Of a stretch of 64,000 nt of DNA, positions 51,212-60,415 are shown piece by piece. The stretch comes from Allobosea sp. (lineage in GTDB: Bacteria > Pseudomonadota > Alphaproteobacteria > Rhizobiales > Beijerinckiaceae), in contig NZ_JAFKFW010000020.1 in assembly GCF_017308015.1 (NCBI RefSeq), positions 37,699 through 101,698 on the forward strand, given 5' to 3'. How positions within the stretch are numbered: position 1 is the stretch's first letter; every line of letters begins with the position of its first letter. The notes under the pieces are model-generated. The model saw only the letters and a program-made list of their open reading frames with translations. It ran no database searches and was not told where the DNA came from. The position numbers and the translations under genes were made by a program.

Positions 51212-52050
51212 GCGCCGCAATCCCCGGTCAGCGTCTGATCCATCGAGCGTGACGGCTCGGCACAGCCGGCCTCCCCGACCACCTTGGCCGGGACGCCCGC
51301 AACGGTCTTGTTGCGTGGCACGGGCTGGAGCACGACGGACCCCGCCGCGATGCGGCTGCATTGGCCGACCTCGATATTGCCGAGGATCTTGGCGCCCGCG
51401 CCGATCAGCACGCCCTTGCGGATCTTCGGATGACGATCGCCGCCCTGCTTGCCGGTGCCGCCCAGCGTGACGCTGTGCAGCATCGAGACGTCGTCCTCGA
51501 TGACGGCGGTCTCGCCGACGACCAAGCCCGTCGCATGGTCGAGGAAGATACCCTTGCCGATCCGCGCCGCCGGGTTGATGTCCGTCTGGAACACCTCGGA
51601 GGCGCGCGCCTGCAGGTAGAGCGCGAAGTCGCGCCGGTCGCGCTTCCAGAGCCAATGCGCCAGGCGGTGGCATTGCAGCGCGTGGAAGCCCTTGAAGAAC
51701 AGCACCGGCTCCAGCACGCGGTAGCAGGCCGGGTCGCGGTCGAGCACCGCCATCACGTCGGCGCGCATCCCGGCGCCGATCGTCTCGTCGCTGGCCATTG
51801 CCTCGGCGAAGCCCTGCTCGATCAGGTCCGCCGTCACGGCGGGGTGGCCGAGCCGTGCCGCCACGCGATGGGCGACGGCGGCCTCGAAACTCGGCTGGTT
51901 GAGCACGGAAGCGACGATCAGCGTGCCGAGCGCCGGTTCGGCGGCGACGGCGGCTTCTGCCTCCGTCCGCAGGCGGGACCAGACAGGATCGACCCGATCG
52001 AGCCCGGTGGCAAAGCCGCGTGCTTCCACGGCGGAGCGCCCTGACGGCAT
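51202..52050 (-). CDS. cysE: serine O-acetyltransferase
   Basis: A 282-residue cytosolic enzyme acetylating serine for cysteine synthesis. The helical N-terminal half carries ILVASVLNQPSF-like and YRVLEPVLFFKGFHALQCHR motifs. The beta-helix has FLDHATGLVVGETAVI (catalytic His/Asp), SVTLGGTGKQGGDRHPKI and VAGVPAKVVG. The C-terminus GDCGAYI could interact with CysK. ATG at 52050 has GGAGA six bases upstream; ATG 52056 adds two residues. Confidence 0.95.
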   Translation of the reverse strand: MPSGRSAVEARGFATGLDRVDPVWSRLRTEAEAAVAAEPALGTLIVASVLNQPSFEAAVAHRVAARLGHPAVTADLIEQGFAEAMASDETIGAGMRADVMAVLDRDPACYRVLEPVLFFKGFHALQCHRLAHWLWKRDRRDFALYLQARASEVFQTDINPAARIGKGIFLDHATGLVVGETAVIEDDVSMLHSVTLGGTGKQGGDRHPKIRKGVLIGAGAKILGNIEVGQCSRIAAGSVVLQPVPRNKTVAGVPAKVVGEAGCAEPSRSMDQTLTGDCGAYI

Positions 52051-52239
52051 GGTCATTCTCCGAAAAGGGTGGTTCGACGGAAGGACAGCCTAGCCCGAAG
52101 CAGGCGCCCGCATCAAAAGCTCATGCCGAACCGAAATTGAATCGAAAAGCGAGGCAGCGGAATCAGAATTTCAGGGAAATTCGACAACACATTGGCGTCG
52201 CCCGCTTTTCCGAACTGCCTCTCTTCATTGTGAAGGTTC

Positions 52240-53007
52240 TCACAAACGCGCGAGGAAGTCGAGAACGGCCTGCTTGTGGCTCTTGTCGCCGACCGCGAGG
52301 TTATGATCGCGCCCGACGATGTCGAAGGCCTCCGCGCCGGGAATGAGCTTCGCCAGATCCGGGCCGGAGCCGGACACATCGTCCTTTGTTCCCACGCTGA
52401 TCAGGGTCGGCATTGAAATCTGCCCCACCTGCTCGGCCGTCAGGGTCTGACGCGACCCGCGGATGCAGGCGGCCAGCGCCTTCAGATCGCTCTTGGTCTG
52501 CTCGGCGAAGGCACGGAACATGCGCTGCATCGGATCGGTCAGGACATCGAGCGACGGCGCCTCCATCGCATCGGCGATGCCGAGCGGCAGCCCGACGCCC
52601 TCGACCAGATGGATGCCGAGCCCCCCGAGCAGCAAGGCGTCGAGCCGGCGCGGATGCGCCAGCGCCAGATGCGCCGAGATGCGGGCGCCCATCGAATAGC
52701 CCATCACCGCGGCGCGCGGGATGTCGAGATGGTCCATCAGCCGGCGCACGTCCTCGGCCATGACCTGCGAGGAATAGGCTTCCGGGTCGTAGAGCTTCTC
52801 GCTCTGGCCATGGCCGCGATCGTCGAGTGCGACGACGCGATAACCGGCATGGGTCAGCGTCTTCGTCCACTGGGTATTGACCCAATTGATCATGTGCGAG
52901 GAGGCGAAGCCGTGGACGAGCACGACGGTGCGGTGCTTCGGCACATCGCTGGTCGGTGCCATGTCGATGAAGGCGATCTTCACGCCATCGGAAGAAAAGC
53001 TCTGCAT
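52240..53007 (-). CDS. alpha/beta hydrolase
   Basis: A 255-residue esterase-like protein. VVLVHGFASSHMINW (oxyanion HG), nucleophile elbow VMGYSMGARISAHLAL, acid in GTKDDVSGSG and His in VGRDHNLAVGDK make a full triad. No export signal. The ATG at 53007 begins the fold; the open frame beyond it overlaps the next gene's promoter. Substrate unknown. Confidence 0.92.
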   Translation of the reverse strand: MQSFSSDGVKIAFIDMAPTSDVPKHRTVVLVHGFASSHMINWVNTQWTKTLTHAGYRVVALDDRGHGQSEKLYDPEAYSSQVMAEDVRRLMDHLDIPRAAVMGYSMGARISAHLALAHPRRLDALLLGGLGIHLVEGVGLPLGIADAMEAPSLDVLTDPMQRMFRAFAEQTKSDLKALAACIRGSRQTLTAEQVGQISMPTLISVGTKDDVSGSGPDLAKLIPGAEAFDIVGRDHNLAVGDKSHKQAVLDFLARL

Positions 53008-53113
53008 GCCAATACCTGAGTCCGGTCTGGACGGGCGGGATATCATCCCTCCCTGCCATGCCCCGACGTCTTTGGATACCCGCCAAGGTGCGGCTTGCTT
53101 ATGAGCTCCCGCC

Positions 53114-54091
53114 ATGATGAACGATGGCCGCATGACCCAGCCCGCGCCCCGCGAATCGTCACGCCTCGCCATCGTCGACATCGCCCGCGGCGTCGCGCTG
53201 CTGGCCATGTTCGTCTACCATTTCGCCTATGACCTCTCGATGTTCAGGCTCATCGAGACCGATATCGTCGCCGAACCGGGCTGGCGATTATTCGCACGCG
53301 GCATTGCCGGCACCTTCCTGACCATCGTCGGGTTCAGCCTCGTCCTCGCAACGCGCAAGGGGCTCGACCACGCGGCGTATCTGAAGCGTCTCGCCATGGT
53401 CGCGGGCGCAGCCGCCCTGGTCACGCTCGGAACCTGGCGGTTCATGCCCGGCGATTTCATTTTCTTCGGCATCCTGCACCATGTCGCGGTTGCTAGCGTG
53501 CTCGCTCTGCCCTTCCTGCGCCTGCCACTCATCATCGTCGCACTGGCAGCGGTGCTCGCCTTCGCTCTCCCCTCCTTCATCGCCCATCCGCTGCTCGACC
53601 AGCCCTGGGCGGTTTGGCTCGGCTTCTCGCAGGCGCCCATTCAGACCGCCGACTTCGTGCCTGTCTTTCCTTGGTTCGGTTGCGCGCTGAGCGGCATCGT
53701 GCTCGCGCGCCTCGTTCTGCCGCGCCTCACCGGCACAGCGCTCGCCGGCTGGCGGCCCGGCGACAAGGTTTCCCGAATCGTCGCCTGGGGTGGGCGTCAC
53801 AGCCTGCTGGTCTATCTGGTCCACCAGCCGCTCTTCATCGGCGCACTGATGCTGTCGACGCAGATCATCGCCCCGCCCTCACCGGAGGAGCGCGCCTTCC
53901 GGACCGAATGCCAGCGCAGCTGCGCCGGCCCGAACGTGCCTGAGCAAGTCTGCAAGGCGGTCTGCGCCTGCACCATCGACCGGCTCAAGCGCGAGCAGCT
54001 CTGGCAGAAGGCGCTGGACAACCTCCTCTCTCCGCAGGAAAGCGCCCGCATGACCGAGCTCGCCCAGGCCTGCCTGCGCGACGGACGCTGA
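53114..54091 (+). CDS. HGSNAT/DUF1624-type membrane protein with Cys-rich C-terminal tail
   Basis: A 325-residue membrane protein with about seven helices. RLAIVDIARGVALLAMFVYH and the following FAYDLSMF match the DUF1624 (heparan-alpha-glucosaminide acetyltransferase-like) family. WGGRHSLLVYLVHQPLF ends the domain. The last 70 residues form a soluble tail with CX3C, CX3C and CXC (TECQRSC, EQVCKAVCACTID), which is not part of the domain as I know it. Acyl transfer to cell-envelope sugars is possible but unproven. Start ATG 53114 or 53132. Confidence 0.85.
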   Translation: MMNDGRMTQPAPRESSRLAIVDIARGVALLAMFVYHFAYDLSMFRLIETDIVAEPGWRLFARGIAGTFLTIVGFSLVLATRKGLDHAAYLKRLAMVAGAAALVTLGTWRFMPGDFIFFGILHHVAVASVLALPFLRLPLIIVALAAVLAFALPSFIAHPLLDQPWAVWLGFSQAPIQTADFVPVFPWFGCALSGIVLARLVLPRLTGTALAGWRPGDKVSRIVAWGGRHSLLVYLVHQPLFIGALMLSTQIIAPPSPEERAFRTECQRSCAGPNVPEQVCKAVCACTIDRLKREQLWQKALDNLLSPQESARMTELAQACLRDGR

Positions 54092-54170
54092 TGCGAAATA
54101 GCGCACTGGCGTCGGGCGGGTTCACGCGATAGGTTGCGGCCGAATTCCAGCCTTTCGAAGAGCGACGACC

Positions 54171-54422
54171 ATGGCCGCGACCGGCATCCCGCATTTTCAC
54201 AACGACCCCGGCGTACCCGTGATTCAGGTCGGAGCGCACGAGTTCATGTGCATCGGCGCCAAGCCGCCCTTCGACCATCCGCATGTCTTCCTCGACATGG
54301 GCGCGGACCATGAAATCATCTGCCCCTATTGCTCGACGCTGTTCAAATACGAGCCGTCGCTGACGGGCGCCGCCTGCATCCCGCCGGAATGCGCCTATAC
54401 GGATTCGGTCAAGGCCGCCTGA
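54171..54422 (+). CDS. zf-CHCC zinc-finger protein
   Basis: An 83-residue protein. The zinc motif is EIICPYCSTLFKYEP with an upstream FDHPHVFLDMG segment, as in the zf-CHCC (NDUFS6-like) family of alphaproteobacteria and mitochondria. In mitochondria the homologous domain belongs to complex I. A related role here is possible but not shown. Short gap before the FAD monooxygenase gene. Confidence 0.9.
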   Translation: MAATGIPHFHNDPGVPVIQVGAHEFMCIGAKPPFDHPHVFLDMGADHEIICPYCSTLFKYEPSLTGAACIPPECAYTDSVKAA

Positions 54423-54506
54423 GGCTGAACAGGGTCTGCCGGCGGCACGGGTACTGAGGGCCCCCGTGCCTCGTCTTCCAGCACCATCATCGAAGGCGCT
54501 TATCCC

Positions 54507-55688
54507 GTGTCCGCTCCTCATTTCGTCATCGCCGGCGCCGGCATCGGCGGCCTGACCATGGCCCTGTCGCTGGCGCGGCGCGGCATCGCCGCGACCGTCG
54601 TCGAGAAGCGCACCGGATTCGGCGAACTGGGCGCCGGCCTGCAGATCACCTCCAATTCCGGCCGCGTGCTCGATGCGCTCGATCTCGCCTTGCCGCTGAA
54701 GCGCATCAGCGTCACCTCGCACGGGTTGATGGTCCGGCGCTGGACCGATGGCTCGCCGGTGCTGGAGATGCCCTCCAGCCCCGAGCGCATGCCGACGCCG
54801 TTCCGCATGATGAAGCGCAACGACCTCCATACCGTGCTGCTCGACGCCGTCCGCGCCATGCCGAACATTCGCCTGATGGTCGGCCGCAGCGTGCAGGATG
54901 TCAGCCCGGATGGGAGTGGCGTCACGGTCGGGCTCGCCGCACGCGACGGAATCGGCGGGACGCTCTCCGCTCTCGGGCTGATCGGCGCCGACGGTCTGTG
55001 GTCGCGCGTCCGTGATCTCACCGGCGATGACTCGCCGCCGGTCTTCACCGGCTACGAGGCCTGGCGCGCCGTGGTGCCGGCCCGGGCCGACGACAAGCCC
55101 CGCGTGACGCTGCATATGGGCTCCGGTCGCCATGCGGTGCACTATCCCGTCGCCGGCGGCCGCGAAATCAACATCGTCGTCGTTAGGCAGGCGAGGGAAG
55201 CGCGCGAGGGCTGGTCCCGCGAGGGCGACCGCACCATCGTGACCGAACATCTCGCCGGCGCCTCCCCGGCCCTGCGCGGTCTCACCGGCGCCGCCGACGG
55301 CTGGCAGGTCTGGTCGCTGTTCGACCGCAAGCCGGCCGCCATGGCCAAGGAGCGGATCGCGCTGCTCGGCGATGCTGCCCACCCGATCCTGCCTTTCCTC
55401 GCGCAGGGCGCTTCGCTCGCTATCGAGGATGCCACGGTGCTCGCCCGCCTGCTCGCGGAGACGCTCGGTCGCGAGGGCGCCGCCGGCGTGCCCATGGCCT
55501 TCGCCGCCTATGCTGCCGCTCGCGCCCAGCGCGTCGCCCGCGTGCAGGAGGAGAGCCGGAGCAACGGCCGCAACTACCACATGGGCTGGCCACTCAGCAT
55601 CGCCCGCGACTTCGCACTGAAGCGTCTGGGTCCGACGGGCCTGCGCGACCGCTATGGCTGGCTCTACGACTGGCAGGATGCGGCCTAA
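54507..55688 (+). CDS. FAD-dependent monooxygenase
   Basis: A 393-residue flavoprotein of the group A (UbiH/salicylate hydroxylase-like) family. FVIAGAGIGGLTMALSLARR is the dinucleotide fold, GADGLWSRVRD the DG motif, and IALLGDAAHPILPFLAQGAS the GD motif. It hydroxylates aromatic or related substrates using NAD(P)H. GTG at 54507 starts the fold, with no stronger start nearby. Substrate unknown. Confidence 0.92.
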   Translation: MSAPHFVIAGAGIGGLTMALSLARRGIAATVVEKRTGFGELGAGLQITSNSGRVLDALDLALPLKRISVTSHGLMVRRWTDGSPVLEMPSSPERMPTPFRMMKRNDLHTVLLDAVRAMPNIRLMVGRSVQDVSPDGSGVTVGLAARDGIGGTLSALGLIGADGLWSRVRDLTGDDSPPVFTGYEAWRAVVPARADDKPRVTLHMGSGRHAVHYPVAGGREINIVVVRQAREAREGWSREGDRTIVTEHLAGASPALRGLTGAADGWQVWSLFDRKPAAMAKERIALLGDAAHPILPFLAQGASLAIEDATVLARLLAETLGREGAAGVPMAFAAYAAARAQRVARVQEESRSNGRNYHMGWPLSIARDFALKRLGPTGLRDRYGWLYDWQDAA

Positions 55689-55759
55689 ACTGGCGGCCCG
55701 ACCTCGTCAAAGCCGCAATCGCTCCCTATCTCTGTGCCGGAGGAAGGGACCGACACCAG

Positions 55760-56074
55760 ATGATCCGCGTCAATCTCTACGAACAGCTCAACGGCCGCGC
55801 CCGCGCCATGCCGCGCTGGCAGGCTTGGCTCGCCATGGCGGCGAGCCTCATCGTCGGTGTCGCGCTTTTCGTGCTGGCCGCGAGCCTCGCGCTCATCCTG
55901 ATCCCGGTCGTGCTCGTCGTTGGTGCGATCGCGGTCTGGCGCCTGAAGGCCAAGCTGAAGGCGGCGGGCATCGACCCCGCCAATCCGTTCGCCAACCAGC
56001 CGCGCCAGCCGGATCGCGTTGAGATCATCGATGCCGAATACCGCATCGTCGAGCCGGACGAGCCGCGGCGCTGA
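55760..56074 (+). CDS. small membrane protein of unknown function
   Basis: A 104-residue protein with two adjacent hydrophobic helices (WLAMAASLIVGVALFVLAAS and LALILIPVVLVVGAIAVWRL) and a polar C-terminus (DRVEIIDAEYRIVEPD). The gene ends three bases before the converging chrA stop. No family recognised. Confidence 0.72.
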   Translation: MIRVNLYEQLNGRARAMPRWQAWLAMAASLIVGVALFVLAASLALILIPVVLVVGAIAVWRLKAKLKAAGIDPANPFANQPRQPDRVEIIDAEYRIVEPDEPRR

Positions 56075-56077
56075 AGC

Positions 56078-57466
56078 TCAGAACCCGCCCTTCAGGACGA
56101 TGCCGGCCGCCGCACAGGCCGCCAGAACCAGCACCATGCCGAGCTTGAAGCGCAGCAATGCGATGGCCGCGCCAGCCGCAAGCAGGGCCGCGCGCCAGTC
56201 CAGCGTGGTCAGGACCGGCACCTCCGGGCTCATACCGAAGAAGGACAGGCTGACGACCTCGCGAAAGAGGACATGCAAGCCGAACCAGAGCGCGAGATTG
56301 GCGATGACACCGACCACAGCCGCTGTGATCGCTCCGAGCGCGGCTGAAATCGCCCGGTTGCCGCGCAAGGCCTCGACATAGGACGCACCCAGAAAAATCC
56401 AGAGGAAACACGGTGCGAAGGTCACCCAGACCGTCAGCAGCGCCCCCAACCCGCCGGCGGCGAGGGGCGGCAGACTACCCGGCGCACGAAAAGCAGCGAG
56501 GAAGCCGACGAATTCGAGCACGAGGATGAGCGGCCCCGGTGTCGTCTCGGCCAGGCCCAGCCCGTCGAGCATCTCGCCCGGCGCAAGCCAGCCGAATCCC
56601 TCCACCGCCGCCTGTGCGACATAGGCCAGTGCCGCATAGGCGCCACCGAAAGTCACCACCGCCATCGCGCTGAAGAAGCCGCCGATCTGCGTCCAGACGC
56701 TGCCCGATCCCGCCGCCAGCCAGAACAGGGCGACCGGCCCGAGCCAGAGCGGCAGCCAGGCGGCGAGCACGCCCGCCGCCCGCCTCCACGAAGGCCTGAC
56801 ATGATCGAGTTCTCCCCGCGCGAGCAGGCGGTCGAGCAAACCCTCGTCCGCCATGCCCGCACTGCCCGCTGCGCTGCCTGCGCCCGTCTTCGCGAACCAG
56901 CCGGGCCGGATGCGATCGCCGAACCAGCCAGCGAGCCCCGCCAGCAGAACGATCAGCGGAAACGGCAGCTTGAACAGGAAGATGCCGGCGAAGGCCGCGA
57001 CGGCGACGCCGACCATCGCGCCGGTCTTCAGCGCCCGGCGGCTGATCCGCAAGCCCGCCTCTATGACGATGGCGAGCACGGCCGCCTTCACGCCGAAGAA
57101 GATGCCGTCGATCAGCGGAACATGGCGCCAGGTGACATAGAGGATGCTGAGACCGAGCATCACCAGCGCCCCGGGCAGGACGAACAGCAGGCCGGCGATG
57201 AGCCCCCCGATGGTCCGGTGCATCAGCCAGCCGATATAGACGGCGAGTTGCTGCGCCTCCGGGCCGGGCAGGAGCATGCAGTAGTTCAGCGCATGCAGGA
57301 AGCGGTCCTCGCCGATCCAGCGACGCTCCTCGACCAGTTCCTTGTGCATCAGCGCGATCTGACCCGCCGGCCCGCCGAAGGACAGAAAGCCGATCCGCGC
57401 CCAGATGCGCGTCGCCTCGCCCAGCGTCGGCAGGCGCGGCGCCGATGGCTCCAGCTCCCGCGCCAT
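56078..57466 (-). CDS. chrA: chromate efflux transporter
   Basis: A 462-residue membrane protein with two homologous chromate transport domains. FLSFGGPAGQIALMHKELVE, the GPEAQQLAVYIGW loop, VVTFGGAYAALAYVAQAAVE and ETTPGPLILVLEFVGFLAAF are CHR-family signatures. The protein exports chromate by exchange or symport. It starts six bases after the hemolysin-family stop, so both are one operon. Two-domain (bidomain) long form. Confidence 0.93.
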   Translation of the reverse strand: MARELEPSAPRLPTLGEATRIWARIGFLSFGGPAGQIALMHKELVEERRWIGEDRFLHALNYCMLLPGPEAQQLAVYIGWLMHRTIGGLIAGLLFVLPGALVMLGLSILYVTWRHVPLIDGIFFGVKAAVLAIVIEAGLRISRRALKTGAMVGVAVAAFAGIFLFKLPFPLIVLLAGLAGWFGDRIRPGWFAKTGAGSAAGSAGMADEGLLDRLLARGELDHVRPSWRRAAGVLAAWLPLWLGPVALFWLAAGSGSVWTQIGGFFSAMAVVTFGGAYAALAYVAQAAVEGFGWLAPGEMLDGLGLAETTPGPLILVLEFVGFLAAFRAPGSLPPLAAGGLGALLTVWVTFAPCFLWIFLGASYVEALRGNRAISAALGAITAAVVGVIANLALWFGLHVLFREVVSLSFFGMSPEVPVLTTLDWRAALLAAGAAIALLRFKLGMVLVLAACAAAGIVLKGGF

Positions 57467-57472
57467 GCGACC

Positions 57473-58750
57473 TCACTCGATCCGGCTGACCAGGATCTTG
57501 TCGATGCGACGGCCGTCGAGATCGACGACCTCGAAGCGCCAGTGCCCCTTGTCGAAGCTCTCGCCGACATTCGGCAGATGGTTCATCTCGGCCAGTATGA
57601 AGCCGGCAACCGTCTGGAAGTCGGCATCGCGTGGAATCGGAATGCCCAGCTCATGCGAGAATTCGTCGACCTGCATCCAGCCCGCGACGAGATAGGAGCC
57701 GTCGGCACGCGTCACGATCGCCGGCTCGTCCTCTTCCTCCTCCTGGAAGGCGCCGATGATCGCCTCCAGCACGTCGCCAGGCGTGATGATACCTTCGAAA
57801 TGGCCGTACTCGTCGAAGACCAGTGCCATATGCACGCGGCTGGAACGGATCTCGCGCAGAACATGCAGCGAGTCGGCCGTGTCCATCACGATCGGCGTCT
57901 CCTGCACCAGTGCGCGCAGCTCCTGCGTATCGCCGGCCTGAAGGAACTCGATCAGGTCCTTGACCACGATCACGCCAATGATCGAATCCGCCTCGCCGTC
58001 CTGCACCGGAAGTCGGGAGCGCCGCGTCGCACGCAATTGCTCGCGGATTTCCTCGGCGCTGTCCTCGAGATCGACAACCTCGACCTCGCGGCGCGGCGTC
58101 ATCAATGCCCGGGCCGAGCGATCTGCAAGGCGCATCACGCCAGCGATCATCTCGCGCTCGTCGCGCTCCAGCACGCCGGCGGTCTCTGCCTCGGCGATGA
58201 TGGTGCGCACCTCCTCCTCGGTGACCCTCTCTTCCGACTCGCCTTTCTGGCCGAGCACGCGCAGGACGGCCTTGCCCGAGATATCGAGCAGGAACACCAG
58301 CGGCGCGCCGACCTTGGAGAGCAGCGCCATCACCGGCGCGACCCGCGCCGCGACCCGCTCCGGATCGCGCAGCGCGATCTGCTTCGGGACGAGTTCGCCG
58401 AGGATCAGCGACAGATAGGTGATGGCGACGACGACGATACCGACGCCAAGCGTGTCCGACATCGATTGCGAGAAACCCTGCGTGCCCAGCCATTCGGACA
58501 GGCGCGCGCCGAGCGTGGCGCCGGAGAAGGCGCCCGAGAGCACGCCGACGAGCGTGATGCCGATCTGGACAGTGGAGAGAAAGCGACCGGGATCTTCCGC
58601 GAGGCGCATCGCCGTCGTGGCGCCCTTGCTGCCTTGATCGCTGAGAACCTTGAGGCGCGCCGGGCGTGACGAAACCACGGCGAGTTCCGACATGGCGAGG
58701 AGTCCATTGACGATCGTCAGCGCCACGACGATCAGGATTTCGGTTAACAA
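57473..58750 (-). CDS. hemolysin family protein (CNNM, CBS and CorC_HlyC domains)
   Basis: A 425-residue inner-membrane protein. The N-terminal CNNM/DUF21 region carries helices such as ILIVVALTIVNGLLAMSELA. Two CBS motifs follow (ALMTPRREVEVVDLEDSAEE and MDTADSLHVLREIR...GIITPGDVLEAI), and a CorC_HlyC domain closes the protein (VAGWMQVDEFSHEL). Related proteins affect Mg2+ or Co2+ flux. It is upstream of chrA in one operon. Confidence 0.93.
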   Translation of the reverse strand: MLTEILIVVALTIVNGLLAMSELAVVSSRPARLKVLSDQGSKGATTAMRLAEDPGRFLSTVQIGITLVGVLSGAFSGATLGARLSEWLGTQGFSQSMSDTLGVGIVVVAITYLSLILGELVPKQIALRDPERVAARVAPVMALLSKVGAPLVFLLDISGKAVLRVLGQKGESEERVTEEEVRTIIAEAETAGVLERDEREMIAGVMRLADRSARALMTPRREVEVVDLEDSAEEIREQLRATRRSRLPVQDGEADSIIGVIVVKDLIEFLQAGDTQELRALVQETPIVMDTADSLHVLREIRSSRVHMALVFDEYGHFEGIITPGDVLEAIIGAFQEEEEDEPAIVTRADGSYLVAGWMQVDEFSHELGIPIPRDADFQTVAGFILAEMNHLPNVGESFDKGHWRFEVVDLDGRRIDKILVSRIE

Positions 58751-58858
58751 AACCAGCCTGCTTGCTGCGTAGCCGCGACATCTGGCGACCCGCTTCCTGC
58801 CCCCTTATAACGGATCGTCGCCCCAACGCGATGGGGCCGGCGAAAGATTCGTGAGCGG

Positions 58859-59509
58859 ATGATGAGCAAGCCCAGCTTCTGGCAACCGGTCGCCGATGCG
58901 CAGGCGGATGCCGACGCGCGCCTGCGCGCGCCCTCGGCCCAGCGCAACCGCGATGCGATTCTGCTCGTCCTGCGCGACGTGCTGCCGCCATCCGGGCGCG
59001 TGCTGGAGATCGCCTCCGGCTCCGGCGAGCATGCCGTGCACTTCGCCGCAGCCCTGCCAGGCCTGACGTTCCAGCCGAGCGATCCTTCGCCCGACGCAGT
59101 GGCGAGCATCGCCGCCTGGACCCGGGACTCGGGTCTCGGCAACGTCCTCGCGCCGCTGGTCGTCGACGCCACCGCACCTGACTGGCCGGTCGGAGCCATC
59201 GATGCGATCCTCTGCATCAACATGATCCATATCGCGCCTTGGGCGGCGGCCGAAGGGTTGTTCCGGCAGGCAGGTCGCCTCCTGAAGCAAGGGCAACCGC
59301 TCTATCTTTACGGCCCCTATCGCCGGCCGGGCCGGCCGCTCGAACCCGGCAATGCCGCCTTCGACGAAAGCCTGCGCAGCCGCGACGACGCCTGGGGCCT
59401 GCGCGAGCTCGATGCCGTTGCAGAGCTCGGCGCCGCCAACGGCTTCGGCGCACCTGCGATCGTCGAGATGCCCGCGAACAATCTCAGCGTGATCTTCAGG
59501 AAGAACTGA
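58859..59509 (+). CDS. DUF938 SAM-dependent methyltransferase family protein
   Basis: A 216-residue protein. The family start KPSFWQPVADAQADADARLR is visible, then VLEIASGSGEHAVHFAAALP (SAM motif I), FQPSDPSPDAV and ILCINMIHIAPW. The C-terminal YGPYRRPGRPLEPGNAAFDES is characteristic. Substrate unknown. The gene starts with paired ATGs at 58859 and 58862. It is divergent from the hemolysin/chrA operon. Confidence 0.92.
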   Translation: MMSKPSFWQPVADAQADADARLRAPSAQRNRDAILLVLRDVLPPSGRVLEIASGSGEHAVHFAAALPGLTFQPSDPSPDAVASIAAWTRDSGLGNVLAPLVVDATAPDWPVGAIDAILCINMIHIAPWAAAEGLFRQAGRLLKQGQPLYLYGPYRRPGRPLEPGNAAFDESLRSRDDAWGLRELDAVAELGAANGFGAPAIVEMPANNLSVIFRKN

Positions 59510-59557
59510 CTGCCGGGCAGCCTGTCGTCTCCAAACGGAGAATCACAGCTCCGGAGA

Positions 59558-59644
59558 TGGTGCGGACGGCGGGACTCGAACCCGCAAGCCTTTGAAGGCG
59601 CAAGATTTTAAGTCTCGTGCGTCTACCAGTTTCGCCACGTCCGC
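59558..59644 (-). tRNA. tRNA-Leu (TAA)
   Basis: On the reverse strand GCGGACG pairs with CGTCCGC, followed by ACCA. The anticodon loop CTTAAAA carries TAA, and the long variable arm (class II) fits leucine. Length 87 nt. T-loop GGTTCGAGTCC. Confidence 0.95.
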
Positions 59645-59711
59645 GAGCCGCACAGCGATAGCGGGCGGGCGCAGCTGGCGCAAGCCTGGGGATGCGCCAG
59701 CGGCGGAGCGT

Positions 59712-60368
59712 CTAGTGCCGGCGGGCGGGCTTGTACCATTCGACCCCATCGGGATCGACATAGAGCCCGGGCTTCACATCCGCGCCGATCGCCTTCTCCT
59801 CCATCGGCACGCGTACCGTGTCGTCCCGGTCTCCGCGCTTGATATAGGGGGCAGAGCCCTGCCCGGCCTGGCCATGCGCGCCGCGCCCGGCGCTGCTGGC
59901 CTGTCCGATGATGCCGCGCCGCCCGGCGACCTTGTCCTGCAATTCCGTCACTGGCCGTCCGGCAAAGGCGACCCTGGCCGTACCTTCGACCACCGGCACC
60001 GCCCGGCGCGCTGCGCCTTCACCGGTGACGCGCACGCCGATGAAGCGCGGCACATAGCTCGCGCCGCCCTTTCCGAAGGATTCCCAGCCGCCGGCCGAGA
60101 TCATCTGTGCGCCGCAGCGCTTGTGGCTGCGCTCGCAGGCCGCGCGCGAGCCATAGCGCGGTGCGGCTTGCTCGAACTCGGCGCGGGCATTGCGATAGGC
60201 GAATTCGCATTGCTCAGCCGTCAGCTTGCCAGCCTCGATGCACTCGTCGCGACGAACATAGAGCGCAGCTTGCGCCTGCGCGGCGAGATCGGAAGGCCCC
60301 GTCAGCGACAGGGCGGGAGCAAGAGCGGCGACGCGCAGCAGCGCCAGAGCGGAACCCGGAATCATCAT
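59712..60368 (-). CDS. DUF1190 family exported protein
   Basis: A 218-residue protein. A hydrophobic N-terminus (ALALLRVAALAPALSL) suggests export. The DUF1190 pattern is visible: RRDECIEAGKLTAEQCEFAY, ARAEFEQAAPRYGSRAACER and the following CGAQMIS with conserved cysteines. The C-terminal half is Gly-rich and ends WYKPARRH. The start is uncertain: paired ATGs at 60368 and 60365, or a GTG further upstream that would add about ten residues. No known role. Confidence 0.8.
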   Translation of the reverse strand: MMIPGSALALLRVAALAPALSLTGPSDLAAQAQAALYVRRDECIEAGKLTAEQCEFAYRNARAEFEQAAPRYGSRAACERSHKRCGAQMISAGGWESFGKGGASYVPRFIGVRVTGEGAARRAVPVVEGTARVAFAGRPVTELQDKVAGRRGIIGQASSAGRGAHGQAGQGSAPYIKRGDRDDTVRVPMEEKAIGADVKPGLYVDPDGVEWYKPARRH

Positions 60369-60415
60369 GCGGCGTAATAGAATGACGATTGTGGCCACAA
60401 GGCAGCGAGCCGAAC

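Noticed and set aside
56801-58669. A 622-codon open frame on the + strand
   Set aside because: Antisense to the chrA/hemolysin operon, with an Arg/Asp/Gln-rich translation and no known fold.
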